Positions 14,701 through 28,455 of a DNA stretch of 64,000 bases are shown here, in pieces (position 1 is the first letter of the stretch; each line of letters opens with the position of its first letter). The notes beneath the pieces are model-generated. The model was given only the letters and a program-made list of their open reading frames with translations, ran no database searches and was not told the DNA's origin. The position numbers were made by a program, and so were the translations under genes. This DNA comes from Panorpa germanica. Lineage: Eukaryota > Arthropoda > Insecta > Mecoptera > Panorpidae. The stretch is from positions 11,174,603 to 11,238,602 of the forward strand of contig OY783211.1 in assembly GCA_963678705.1 (NCBI GenBank), written 5' to 3'.

Positions 14701-16381
14701 AGGGAGTTTTGAATTCAAGAAAACGTATTGTGCTTGCTTAGTTGAATATCATCCTCATTTGAGCCTAAACATCGTAATTTGTCCGATAACTGCCACATGT
14801 AGGCGCAAAGGACGAGCAAAAGTCCTATGTAAAAGATTCTCTCCTCTACCTGCATGAACCCAGACCCGGGTTTTTTTAGGTCGGCAGGGTCAAAATTTCG
14901 ACTCGGGAATGTACACAACTTTTTATTCCTGGTCCTGGCTCTATATAAAATGATTTAAGAAACAAAAACAAGAACCAAATGTTGGTACAGGTTTGTCGGC
15001 TTCAATGAAAGGTATGAATGAACGAAGAACATTAGGTTAAAAGCAGAATACACTTCTAATGATGTTACATTTTACTTCCGAGGAGATGAATGGACCAGTT
15101 CACGAGTTTATACGTTTTATCCATATAAAAAGGTTCCAGTGTTCGTCAACAGCTACTTCCGGGGGGCAGGGGAAAATAATAATGATAGCTGGTATATTTT
15201 ATTTTTATTGGATACTTTATTACTGTCAGTTGTGACACAAATCATTAAATAAGCAACTGGGTGTTAAGCGGAGGCATCCCATGGATCAATAGATGTAATC
15301 CACTAGATTAATTTACCTGAATACAACTTAAAAAAATGAAGCTATTGCTCAAAGCGCTTCGGATCCTGTAGTGGCGTACCGAGTTTTTGTGTATTTTCGC
15401 TTTTACCTATAAAAATAATAAGAATTAGATGTTCATCAGTAGCTCACAAAAGTGACTTAAATCTATGTAGCATATAGTATGAGACATTCTTGTAAAATAT
15501 AATGGACGGCAATAGAAAGAGTGAGAGAAAGAAGGAGAAGAAGGGCGACAGAAAGAAAGAATAGACGGAAGATTCCATTTAATTTAACTTCTGACTTTTG
15601 TACTTAAATGGCTACATGAACCATTGCCAACATGAACAGTGTATTGCAAAAATATTTCATCTATTGTAATAGTGTTTAACACTCTTTAAGCATTTTTATC
15701 CTGCATAAAGAGTAATTGCTGCGTAGTTACCGCCTTGTACGGTAAACGTATCCCCTCTACTAACAAAATACCATAATATTTGACCTGGAAAATTGCGAAT
15801 TAGTAACATATCTTAAAAGACAACGCGGTGCGCTGAAGTTCCATCTAACTGTGTTTAGACCTTTATAACCATTACTTAGCTTTTAAATAAAAAATAACAC
15901 GTATAGTTCGTAACAAAAAATAACTTATTTTAATTATTATCATCAAAAGTTTCACCTTCACTCCTTCAATTCACTTTACATGCTGTTTTAATAAATGTGC
16001 CGGGTTTTATCGAAATATTTTCAGTTTTTCCGGGTTTTTTCTTATGAAAATAATTCTGCGAACCAAATAAATGAACATAGGATAATGACGGTCCATTATT
16101 CCGAGGCACACGGTTTGCTTTCAGTAAACAAATTAAACCATTTTAACTTCTGAAATAATTTGTTTTTGCCAGCTTGTTTTTCAACCTTGATAACTTTATC
16201 TGCACCTATTATTAGATTATACTATTACAAACTGTTTCTAAAACTTTATACAAAATACTTAAAAATTACATAAATAAAAACGAACATAGCAAGTTATTAT
16301 TGTGGTTATATTTCCGATTTAATATTTAAGTGAAACTTCTTTAGCCGCATCTTAATAATTAGAATAATAAATATGAAAATA

Positions 16382-16425
16382 ATATTTTCGTCGCGAAAAA
16401 AAAATATATTTCGCGACGAAAATAT
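16382..16425. repeat. Perfect 17-bp hairpin with TCGCGA core
   Basis: ATATTTTCGTCGCGAAA (16382-16398) and its exact complement (16409-16425) flank a 10-nt A/T loop. Two imperfect relatives of the left arm follow near 16494 and 16540, each with an A-run behind it. Confidence 0.8.
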
Positions 16426-19400
16426 CGGTTCTCGGCTTCAATTCCCGGGCTAAACTGGGCTGATTTTTAAAAATCAGTTAATAGGAGAAAATAATATTTT
16501 CGTCTCAAAAAAAAATAATATTTAAGCCGGGGAAAAAATATTATCTTCGCGTCGAAAAAAAATAATATTTTCAATTTTATTTGTATCGCTAATTAATATA
16601 TGTATATTTTTTGCGCCCCTAGTGACCCTTAAACAAAAAGCAATCATTGGATTATATAGAAGGCATATTCTATTACCTGCAATATACATTGTAATTGATA
16701 TATGCATACGTATGAACTATATTATGAATATGAACGTAATACATATACATATATGGTACAGTGGTGTATTGATAAACGTTAAAGCAGAACCTCATCTCAT
16801 AAAGGAGAGTGATAGTAATGCGACTACACACTACTGAAAAAGTCGGCAGTCGGAAGTATTCAGTTCCACTGTGAGAGAGCTCCAAATGCTAAATATTGTT
16901 TGTGATAATAAAACTAACTTAACTTAAAATAAAATCCATGTCTCAACTTGCATTAATAGTTTTTCCAAACCAAATATTCTACTTTTTAAATCTGTTTACC
17001 ATTTCCCCATTTTCGATCAATGAATTACAAAGTTACTTATTTTAGCACATATATTTTGCTATATATTTTTATATACAAATCGAGTTGATCACAAATTCAA
17101 ATTCCAAAAGTTGTGTAATTTAAATACAAGTTCAATTTGTAACGCGAATGAATTTAAATATGTTAGAAGTAAGAATTCTTATTCGTTCTTACGAAGTTCG
17201 GCGGTAATATATTATTCGATGGCACATAAATACTTTATGAATAAAATGCTAAATGCTTAACGTCAACAATTTTTTATCGTTGCCATCTCTTAATGACATA
17301 AGAAACCACCAATTGAAGAAAATTCAAGTGATTCAGTTTTTCTATAGGTTTGTCTGATTTACGCTCATAAAAAATGTCATTTATTTTTTATAATATAAGA
17401 ATCTCTGCGAGTGTCGCAGACTTTATTTGATCATGCAGATAACCTTAATCGGGTACTGCCAATCATTCTCAGTAGCTTTTTTATTTGTCATCAATTTTTT
17501 TTGTAATAAAAAATTCGAGATTACATTTAGAAAAAATGACGTCATTTAATATTTTTTTTTTTGAATATTAAGTGAAACTCACTAAAGACAGTTACGTGCA
17601 TTTAATGTTTCTCTGACATAAAAACAGTTACCTGTTATTAAAATATGTTACCTCATATATATATAATGATTTCTGGCCTATTTTGTTACCACAATGAATT
17701 GTACTTTTCTCGGCTTAGTGCTTAGTAGCTAGTAGCAATTAAGAAATCTGTTTCATAACAAATAGACGAGAAGATTCTCATTTTTCCGTCTGCTCCCAAC
17801 GACTTGTTCGAGTTTCAAAGTCATGTGGTATTTTCCTTTATCTTGAATAGCATTATTTACTGGATTTTTTTGTTAGTTACAAAAAAACTTTTAAAAGAGA
17901 TATTCTTTTTAAAAAAGGTGAAAATTTATTATTTTAGGTAAAATATATCTTCAGAAGTTCAGCCAATGTTTAAAATATATGAAGTGCTACTTGTAAAAAA
18001 GACCATAAATAAAGTGAAACCGATGTTAGATATGGACGCGCACGGGTATGTGAGAATAAGGGTCGGAGGGATGAAGCGGGTCGCAAGGGGTGAAGGTTGT
18101 TAGAGCAGACAGGTGCCAATATCAAGGTCGCCAAAGTAACAACCATACGAAAAAAGTTATAATATAGCTACAACTGTGACAGCTTATTTTTGTCTGAAAA
18201 ACGCACTATAAATATAGGGTGTCCCAAGAGGAGGTACAATATTATATTTGCAACTATTTTTCACATAGATAACTTTTAACTTTGAAATTTAATGGGTGTG
18301 TGAACTAATTTTTTGTTGGTGGATTATTCCGTCCTTTTCTAACGTTTTAAATTTGAAAAAAAATTACGCGAAGAGGTTCCAACGTGAGTTCAGCTTAAAG
18401 AGTCTTCCATAAACTACGTAGTCCTATTTTGGCCTATTTAGAGGTCCTCCCATGTAGCCTATCGTATGGTATCATGAACCTCACCCTCAGTTGGGTGAAG
18501 CAAAGTATTTTTATGGGTTAAAAACAAGATTTTCAGTGAATTTAGACCTGTTGTGCTTTTTAAATCCCTCCTCCCCATTTACACCAAGCCATTTAGTGAT
18601 GGAGTCCTTGACCAAAAAGCGAAGAAACAGAAGAAAAATATTTGCATTGCATTTATCAAAAATACATACTATATACAATTTCCAAAATTCATAATTGTAT
18701 CTGAACAGGGCAAGTTGGCTGAAAGAAATTTCTGACCAATTCGGGCATGTTGATTCCAAATATTTTGTTTGCCAGTATTATTATTATAGTAGCATCTGTG
18801 TTATTTTATTACGTATTTTTCATTTTAGTGTAGTCTTTTCATTATGGTAACATTTTTAAATGGTACAACTGCCTTGCAGGCATGTTTTAATAACCTGAAA
18901 TAAATAAAATAACATTTCAAAATGGGAAGCAAATCCTGATGTCATGAGTTTATTATTTTTCACTGTCATTCAACTTTCCTTTGAATCTATATACATTTTA
19001 CATGCTATTTTATACATACGAGAATTGTACCTAGTTTAAATTTAACATACGAGTATTTCATTGCATTTGAGTCAAAAAATGTTAATTTTGTCTCTGATGA
19101 ATCAATGTAAGTTTATATGACTTTGTCTCTTTCTTTCTACGACAAAGATAAAATTATCTTACGATAGCGTATTCAATATTCGCTTCGTTTAAGACCCGCA
19201 GCCATGATGGGAGCTATTGAGTTTACTCATTAACACTATACACAACCCTTCATAATGAATAGATATAAACACTTTTTACAACGAATCCTATTTACTCCCA
19301 CGCTTCCCCCTCTTCCCCCTTCCCTGTACTCCTATTGATCCCTTCATTCAATCTTCGAATCATTGATAGTGTTTATTTGTAATTAAATGAATTACTTTGC

Positions 19401-22400
19401 ACCCATAGGCTGACTGCTGCCATAAATTATTTGAATTACGTAAAGTCAAATCTTGATGAGGTGCCTTAAGGCTTTCTTCTCCTCTTCTTCTCTTCTTCTC
19501 TTCCCATCCCGTTCACTCCCACCATGCCTTGTTTAAGACGGAATACAGAAGTCGCTGAGTCGAAACGTTGAATCTATGGAACAGGCATTTATTTGCGAGA
19601 TATATTCAAATATATTTCAGAATTAGGAACATAAATTTTAGTTTAAAGGGGTATAAACAAACAATTTGCTTTATAAGTCTTAAAGCAGTACAAGTATAAA
19701 GGTGGGAGGGATGTATCCGTGAAGAGTGGGAGAGGTAGAGAAGTAATTACAATAGATGTTAAAACTTAATGACTTAGAAATTAAAAATTAATGTTGCCAG
19801 GCAATTAACAAGTTATATAATATAAAATATTTAACTGTAAGTTCTCTCAAGGCATGGTATTCTATAATCTTAGCCCACTCACGAGTAATTTATATCTGAT
19901 TTAAATTATATAAAATAATTTGTAATTTTATTTCAAATTTTTGTTTTATTTTTAAATTGACATATTTGGCTTGAATATAATTGTAGTATTTCAATATTAT
20001 GTCTTGATGATTATGATTTTGGCTGGTGTTCAATCTCTAAAACATTTTTTTTATTTTTTATAACAAAATAAATTTTATTTTCATTTCTCAAAATTTTTCA
20101 ACTTTTTATCTAAATATAAGATATTTTTATTCGAATTTAAATTGGGTACCAAAGTTAACTTACTTTCAGAATTTTTCTTCTTTCAATTTTTTTTACTTTC
20201 AAAACTTTCTTACAGTTTTTACCTTCATGTAAAACTGCTCATTGGTCCCAATTAAATTCTGAAAATATTAATTTTCTTTTAGTAGAATTGTCCAGGGTAT
20301 TTGGTAGCAAGGTGCAAAACCTTAAGGGGATGATGGTTGAGACCATTTAGAACATTTTGAGCCATACATGTCTTAAGCGAAGTCTGACTATTTCTTTTTT
20401 ACAGCTAATTTTATGTTTTTCTTTTATAAAAACCCAATTTCTGACTTAAATGACAACAGTGGCCCAATTTAAGTTGGTATGTTAATTGTTTTATTTTTGG
20501 CGTTTGTCAGATGTGTATCTACCCTAATAAAACAAGTTCCAAGCATCTGTCTTATTTAAAAAAAATACTAGACGCTTTTGAAGTCATAAAAGCTTTTAAA
20601 ATTAAAGAAATCTGTGCAGTTTATGGCATTTAGAACAATAAATAAAATAGCCTCGATGGTTCAAACTTTTTTAAAAACTTGCTTGGCTATTGGCTTTTCT
20701 TTCAAGGTATCATTTAGGCTGATATCTTACCAATTCTCAGAACTAGAAAATATTACTTTTTTCGCTGCGAAAATTATACTTTTTTTAATATTTTAATTAT
20801 TTCGTATAAATCAACAATGTGTATATGCAATTATGCAATTACATTGCATATATTATACACATTTAAATATAAAGAGAAAATTTTAAAAATTGTGTATGAT
20901 ATGTAGAATTAAACACTTATCATGCTACTAATATACGGTTCACTGTTAGTGGGTAGGAGGTTTAGGAGATTTCTAGTCCTAGTAGGCCGTGGCACTCCAA
21001 TATCCTAATTCGGCACTGAATACACACAATTATACTAGATCCCGATCAATCAATCGCCTTCGTAGATAATATTAAAATTATATTATGTTTCATTTCACAC
21101 CTAATAACGAACCTTACAACCTTAGTTCTCTGGATGTTAAACTTTTGTTCCCGCGAACATTTCTTCGTTCATGACATCAATACTAATAATACTTTTAATA
21201 GTACAGTCGTACAAATAACTGTTTGAAAACAATCGTCAATGTAAAATAAAACAAAACATAAATTTTCCATCAAATCGTTAGTAAAACTCCACTTAGAGTT
21301 TCCATCCAACGCCATCTTTTAATCACTTTGTAAATCAATATAATTAAGATTAATTACACGTCTTCCATAAAATAATACGACCATGTTTTTATATAGTATA
21401 TAGAGTGGGATACTTCTGACTGGTACAAGGCTTACCATTTCCTACTTTCCTTTTACATTTTCCATTTCGTGTCAAGGTAATTGTAGTTAATCCGCTTGTT
21501 ACTTAGTCGTTACTGCTGAGTCTCTATTTTTAGGTTAGGAAATATATTCACGACTAACTACGAGTTCATCTGATATAAATGATTCAACAATTCCCGATTA
21601 TTTTGCGATGCTAATTATTCTGTTGTTCTTCTGAAATGCTTGTATCTCTATTTAGCACTATACAAGCATTTCATTCCGGGATGTTGGTAAATCTTCTTCT
21701 TATTTTCATTTGTGTTTTCCGGTACTCACTCCTGTATTTAACTTATATATACAGAGGAGTCACAATAGGAGCTTGAACAACGTCTTATATTTCAATTTTG
21801 TGAATGTAATAAGCTCTCTTACACTGTAACAATGAAATAATTTTAAAGAAAAGAACCACGCATCTAATCACAAAAATCTTATGTTACACTATAGATAATA
21901 GTATAAAGAAGACGTGATGTAATTTTCATTAAAATCTATATATTATATAGGTATAAGACAATATCTCCAATTTTATTAGAAATTGCAAATTCTTAATCAA
22001 ACTTATGTGTTGCTCATCAAATGAAAGACTTTTATTTTAGTAATTTACATACACGTTATAATAATTACACTGTTTAACTTAAATCATACTATCATTCCTG
22101 AAATCAAAGAAACGACATTTAAAGTTTATTATTTAAATTGTCAATTCCTTTTTATCTAATTTTATTATAACCTAACAATATGCACAGCGAGTTCTGTCGA
22201 CTACGAATATCAGCAGTGTTGTCCGTTATTCTTCAAACATCATTTATGGAGTCCATGAGTATATGGTCACTGTTTTACCGACAGACGAGCTTTGTACCAA
22301 CTAAAGAAATATAACTTCTTTACATATACATAACATCGCTGCTGTTTACGTATGTACATAATCAATTTAATTTGATAACAACCAAACCCATAAATATAGC

Positions 22401-23074
22401 TGTGCTACAAAACGCCTAGTAAGGAATATTAAAAAGTGAGGTTAAAAAAAGTTTACAAACACAAATAACGCATATTTTGAGTTTCACAAATACTACAGTG
22501 CATGGCCGCCTTTAAAGGCCATTTCAACTGAACGTTATTATGAAATTTGAAAGTCAATTCATTTGAAAAGGACGAAGATACGCTCGGCTATACTCGGCTT
22601 AAGTAATTACTTAATTATTCCGTGACTGGAGGCAGTATTTTATACCCAAGTAATTGCTAAATCATATTTTCTGAAATAAAAGTGTTATGATTTAATTTTT
22701 TTATGAAAATTTAGCCTTTTGCAAATTTGTGCATTCTCTTACCCTCATATGTGCCGCCAAACTATCGTATTTAAAAAAAGGAGGCTTTCAGAATATTAGA
22801 ACAGAAAATAATCCTTATTAAATGAGGTAGACACATAGGTTATCAGCTCGAGTTAAATCCTAAATAGGATTTTAAGGTAAAATTGCTCAGCTTAACTCCA
22901 GCTAAACTTTAAACAGTTATACGTGACTTCTACTTAAAATTTATGCAAATCGAAGCTTAATTTACATGCCTCTACTCTACTCTACATACACCTAGTGTAT
23001 TATTTAAATAAATTTCTTCTTCAAGATAATATATGCTTATATTTCAAATTCAACAGAAGTAGTATATTATTTAT

Positions 23075-23376
23075 CAGTGGCGGCGTGTAACCACTGTCGA
23101 TAAGAAGGTTTCAAACATGCAAGAAAATAAACTTACAAATATTACTATGATGAAATTACATTCTCCCTATTATAAATATTTAAATTATTATAAAAATCAG
23201 AAATTGCCAAAACAAAAAAGGTCCCAACACAATGGCATGCTCAACCGGTTTGGGACTCGCGTTGCAAACTAGTTGAGTCTAAGTCTTAACTATCTCAAGC
23301 AATCTTGTTGTGTTGTCGACTAATTTTGTCTTCCACTTAGATATCTCGTAAAATAAAATTACATCCGCTACTGATA
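23075..23376. mobile_element. Candidate short hAT-like MITE (CAGTGGCGG / CCGCTACTG ends)
   Basis: TATCAGTGGCGG at the left is faced by CCGCTACTGATA at the right, about 300 bp apart, with one mismatch. CAGTGGCG ends are common in insect hAT MITEs. No matching 8-bp flank was found and there is no coding sequence. Confidence 0.35.
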
Positions 23377-24487
23377 TGTTATACACTTGCAAACAACTTT
23401 TTTCAAGCTTTTTTGATACCAAGCTTTATGATTCAACTTGGAACAGGGTACTTAAGGGTCCCACCACACCCACAACAACACATAGACACAAACGCCTTCA
23501 CTCCCTTAACATAGTGTGCTACGTATATTACAAGTAATATGAGTTATATTTATGTGTTCAGGAAATATTTCAACATACAAACACACTTAAACTAAGTGTT
23601 AATGGCTTAAACTTTTAAATGAATTTAATTTAGTAAGTATGTGCAGTTGTAAAACTTTTAGCATCAAAAATGTGTTGTGAAATAGCAGTCATAGAATATA
23701 TTTCGTAGTCGTTGAAGATGTCTTAGTAATATAATGAATGTGTTGCTAAATTAACGATGGTTGGTTGATTGTCTCTGGTCAAAACATGTGTGTGAAGTTG
23801 TACGTTCATTATGATGAAGCTTAGTTGAGTCTCGGAATGAAATTACTTCAATTTACGCTCATTAAACATGTCGTTTGTGTAAATTGCTTTCTGTAGAAGT
23901 ATTACTCTAGTATATAGGATTCTACATACACATATACACACATTTATTAGGTTTTATTTCACTCTTTAAAACATTTTAGTATAGTGGTACATCAGGTTAT
24001 AAACTTAACCGTTCTTTCAATTTTTAACTAATGTAAATCCAATTAATCCGTTCCATCTCTCTACTAGCATCACTTGCTTAAAAGCAAAAGTAAAGCCTCC
24101 TCGCATATTAGGGCTCCGCTAGCACTATCTCCAGTAAGCCGCTAATCATTAATCCAAACTAACAATAATGTTTCTACTTCTTCTTAAACTAAGGATGTTT
24201 GCTTCAATAACATGGTCACTTCTTTAGCCACATCAACCATCCCTAGTGCATCTTGTTTCTTACAAAGTACACACCGTAGATATAACTACAACGTATTATT
24301 TCACGAGATCGAAAACACGAAGATCATTCTCACATATTTAGTTAATATTTCCTTTCATTTCTACTGTAATACGTTTGTAATGCGAGACATTGCACGTAAG
24401 TCGAGTCAAAAAAAATTCAGAAATTGTATTCGTAAGCTGATTTGTTCGTAACTAGAAGCATTCATAACTTGAGATATCACTACAATT

Positions 24488-24917
24488 GAGTTATGAACCA
24501 TAAATGAATTTATATAAAACTGATACTTACATATTGATAAAATTGGCTATCAGAACCTCAAATGTCCAACTATTTGTATACCCATAAAATTTTTATATAA
24601 TGGCGTGGTATTTAACGATAAATAAATTAGATTGTTGGTGGTAAAAATTTAAGTTTAACGTGAAACATTACTTCATGGTTATATAGTTAGATATAGATGG
24701 CGACAGTGTACTAAAATGACAATCGATTTACAAATTTGTACTAGCACTTCATGTTTTCAAATATAAAAACGTTAATAACTTTGCGCACGATTGAGCTATT
24801 TAAACCATATAAACTTTAGGAGTCAGATAAATAGATGCATAGATGTTAAGTAATATATATTTCAAATAAAATTAAGAAATGGGTCCCTAAAAAATCACTT
24901 CAGAACCCAATAAATAA
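24488..24917. mobile_element. Diverged copy of the GGCTTGTGTCCT MITE family
   Basis: Shared blocks with the 25782 copy include ATTGATAAA followed by AGAACCTCAAATGT (about 24533 and 25827), and a right end reading CCCTAAAAAATCAC then AGAACCC. The terminal repeats are degraded. Confidence 0.5.
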
Positions 24918-25781
24918 GAACTGTCAAAAGCGTTGACGTAAATAAATTTATTATTAAACTTAATAAATACTTTTATTAACAATACCTGTTTGATTTCTAA
25001 AATTATTTCGTCATCAAAGTCAAGAATTTTCTGAAATCTGAAAGAACTCGTGCTACCCTCATCATCTTTCAGTCTAAACGAATTATGTCAAGAGCTGGTC
25101 ATTGACCACGTCATCCTATATCAAGGAATTCTGAGGGCGAATAAATCAAATCCTGATGACGCTCGTACTAAATACCGAATCCGAACTAAAGTTGAAACGA
25201 AAGTATTACTCCTAGAGGAAGTGAATAACGATTCAAGATAGTACTATAATAGTCAAAGTAGTATAACCGTTTTATCGTTTGATACAACTGATTTGTGTGG
25301 GAATCGCTCTGTCTTATAAAACACACTTAAATAATTGCCTCAATTATTTTTCGGTTTTATCTAAATAAAGTTATTGCAAAGCCTCATTCCCACTCACTCA
25401 CTATTTTGATATTTACTATATTGTTTTATTTAATATTTTAACCTAGATTTCAAATTTTCTTAGGTATTCCTTGTCACATTAATTTAGTTGACATTTCGAC
25501 TGTTGGACAAAATTGAATGTGGAATAATTTAAATTGGTGTTTTTAATAATAATTAGTAATATAAATTAGTTTTATTTCTCTATTTTTGACAAAATGAAAT
25601 TGATCTTCTTTTAAAAATAAATCGAACTGCATTTTGACAGATTGTCACATTTTGGAGGTTATAATATATTATAGTTTTTTTTAATTTAGTATTTTTAATT
25701 TAGAAACATTGGACCTTGTAAAAAATTATATTTAAAATGGTACTAGGAATAACTACGCATACTGCCATATGCTAAACAATA

Positions 25782-26407
25782 GGCTTGTGTCCTATGTCTT
25801 AATTTCTATAAAAGTAATAAAGTATATATTGATAAAGTGGGTTACTAGAACCTCAAATGTTCAATTATTTTTTAATAACTCCTTATATGTTAAGAGATAT
25901 TAACCATTAAAAAAGCCATTTTGTCTCTTTAATTATTAAAGGGATTCAACGTTGTACACATTCCAAGTGCATGTGACATCACAATAAGGTTACCAACCTT
26001 ATAGATCATAAATCTCTGCTATATGTATTTATATATCCAAATTTCAAATATTATTTACAGCTATTTCAAGGAACAATCAAATTTCAATATTATGTCTGCC
26101 ATAGCAGGGTTAAATAAAATAAAAACTTATTATTCTTTAATTTGACTTGATTATTTGACTACCAACAGCTACAGAAAATTACAACAGCACTGACCTACTC
26201 AACAAATAACTGATGTTAAAATGCATTTCACGTCATACAAATATGGCCGACCATTTCTAGCGCTAAAACTACAATTCAAACTTTTAATTGCTATATCTCC
26301 ATCAATATTTAGATATTTAATAAAATAGACACGCCAATACACAGTTATTAACATCAATTTCAATCAACAATTGAAAAATCGACCACTAAAAAATGAGGAC
26401 ACAAGCC
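25782..26407. mobile_element. MITE-like element, 626 bp, GGCTTGTGTCCT inverted ends
   Basis: GGCTTGTGTCCT at 25782-25793 is matched by AGGACACAAGCC at 26396-26407. The element is non-coding and AT-rich. Related sequences with diverged ends occur at 24488-24917 and about 35750-36717, so it is a dispersed family. Confidence 0.6.
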
Positions 26408-26473
26408 CATTTAAATTAAATACAAAATAAAATTAAAACAGTGAGTGGGACAACACCAAGAAATACATATATA

Positions 26474-27246
26474 CAGGGTGTCCCAAAATTCAACGATAAG
26501 CCGGCACCAGAAGGTGGTCCTGCTCATGACTACACAAGAAAAAAAGAAAAAAAAAATTTTAGCTCATTTTCTTTAGGAATTAGAAAAAAAAAAATTTTTT
26601 TTTCGAAAATTTAAACACCTTAAGATGTTTTTGACTACCATGACCACAATTTTCCAAATATTTCTGAATTTTTTTTTGTATCGGCAACCTAAATAGCCCT
26701 GCTATCCATTGCAACCATTAAAACTCCCAGAATGCTAGTAGTTTTTACACAAAATTTAATCGAAATTATTTTTTTCCCTAAATTTTTTAAAGATTTTTAC
26801 TTTCAGTCAACTTTAACTCATCGTGGTGTAAAAAAAAAATATGAAGACTACTATGGCAAGTTTTTTTAAAAATTGGCGCAACTCTTCAGGATTCCAAAAT
26901 GGTATAATACTCCAGGAAAACTAGCAATAAAAAAAAATTATGCATACTATTTCTAAACAAGAACCAAATTTCATAAATTGTTGTTGCAAAAACTACTAGC
27001 ATTATGGGAGTTTTAATGGTTGTGGTGGATAGCAGTGCTATTTAGGTTGCCGATACAAAAAAAAAATCAGAAATATTTAAAAATATGTGGTCATGGTAGT
27101 TAAAAACATCTTAAGGTGTTTCGATTTTCGAAAAAAAAATTTCTTTTTAAAAAATGAGATAAAAACTTTTTTTCTTTTTTTCTTGTGTAGTCATGAGCAG
27201 GACCACCTTCTGGTGCCGGCTTATCGTTGAATTTTGGGACACCCTG
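26474..27246. mobile_element. Foldback MITE with CAGGGTGTCCC ends, 773 bp
   Basis: The left arm begins CAGGGTGTCCCAAAATTCAA and the right arm ends with its complement. The outer 60 bp or so are nearly perfect. Weaker pairing runs to about 26760 and back from about 26985, leaving a loop near 220 bp. No coding sequence is present. It sits in a TA-rich stretch (TATA on both sides), so the target duplication cannot be read with certainty. The ends resemble those of TA-inserting insect DNA transposons; I do not assign a superfamily. Confidence 0.8.
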
Positions 27247-27938
27247 TATATATATATATATAGGTCTATATTTCATACATTACTTTTCCAGAAAACAGAA
27301 AACTATATCTCCGACTAAATGTCTCTAAAGCAAGATCTCTGGAGCTTTGAATGTCACATTCGCATTGTCACCGTTGTTTTTTTATACGTACTACATTCTT
27401 CTTGGTGCATACGAGTTAGTACTCCCAGTTCCATCCCTGAATATTTCAATATTTCACACACATATATCATTATATATTACATTGTAAAAGCACACCTACG
27501 CTGCTCCACAAACTTTAGGAATAACACTAAACACCCACTTACATGCAGCGGAACTTTATTTCACGAACGTCGTTCTCTATGTAATACATATTGTATGTGT
27601 ATAACAGGTATATATATACATATATGTGGGATTACAAAGTGAATTGACATTCTAGAATGCATATCTGAGAATTTGAGGAATTTGGTGTATTTCTCTAAGG
27701 TACATTAACCCCATCTATATTTCAAAACATCATCCACGAAATGCGATTAATATGTCTACTAATTTGTCATCTAAAATAGCATTCCAAACGTGATAACTCA
27801 ATATACGCCCACTTCAGACGGTTCAATGTACATTAGATATCTTAATTGATGTATCTTAAATGATGAGTATATATCATAGTGTGAGAATTTAATCGGGATG
27901 TTTGTTCATTCTTAAGCCCAATAAAATTATACTATATT

Positions 27939-28455
27939 AAGGATGGCGATTCTTCTTAAAAAAGATCGATTTTTTAATTGATTCGAATCGAAGTCTAAAA
28001 AATGGATTCAGAAAAAAATCGAAGTCTAGAAGACCGATTTCTCAAAAATCGATTTTTCGATACTTTTTGAGTTTTTATATAAAGAAAAAAGACTCTAACC
28101 CAAAAAGAAAAAGAGAAAACGATCTTTTATCAATTTTATTATTATTAAATTTGTAAAAAAAAAATACTAGCCTTTCTTATAATTAAAGAATAAGTGAACA
28201 ATAAGTGAAGAGTGATTTTTGATTAATGAATAACATCATGTACGTTATTTTTTATAGAATAAAATAATTATATTTCCCAATATTTCATGTCCCAGCTTAT
28301 AATAACTAATCTTACAAAAAAACGAATCGAATCTCGATTTTCGAGTGTTTGAGATCGATTCACGGGATCGATCCCTTGTTTAAAATCGTTTTTTTTAAAT
28401 ATTTTCGACTTAATCTCAGTCGTTGATTTTCATTGATCTCAGATCTCCATCCCTA
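27939..28455. mobile_element. Candidate hAT-like element rich in ATCGAT and GAATCGA motifs
   Basis: The left edge AAGGATGGCGAT faces the right edge ATCTCCATCCCTA, an imperfect inverted pair of about 12 bp resembling hAT ends (AGGGATGG). The inside is non-coding, with many GATTCGAATC and ATCGAT-type palindromes near each end. No clear 8-bp duplication was seen, so the call is tentative. Confidence 0.4.

Larger units (their letters stand above)
11751..24487. other. Non-coding, AT-rich; no supported gene
   Basis: It contains the hairpin cluster at 16382-16570, a short repeat at 18400-18431 that recurs inverted at 32966-32998, and pyrimidine-rich tracts near 12590, 19300 and 19480. The 107-codon frame at 13846-14169 covers part of a repeat and is not believed to be a gene. 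Confidence 0.6.

Noticed and set aside
15368-15385. AGTGGCGTACCGAG as a hAT terminal repeat
   Set aside because: It resembles known ends, but no partner inverted repeat or target duplication was found nearby.
27319-27642. 107-codon open frame next to the CAGGGTGTCCC foldback
   Set aside because: No recognisable domain, irregular composition, and no splice context or conserved motif. Chance is the simpler reading.
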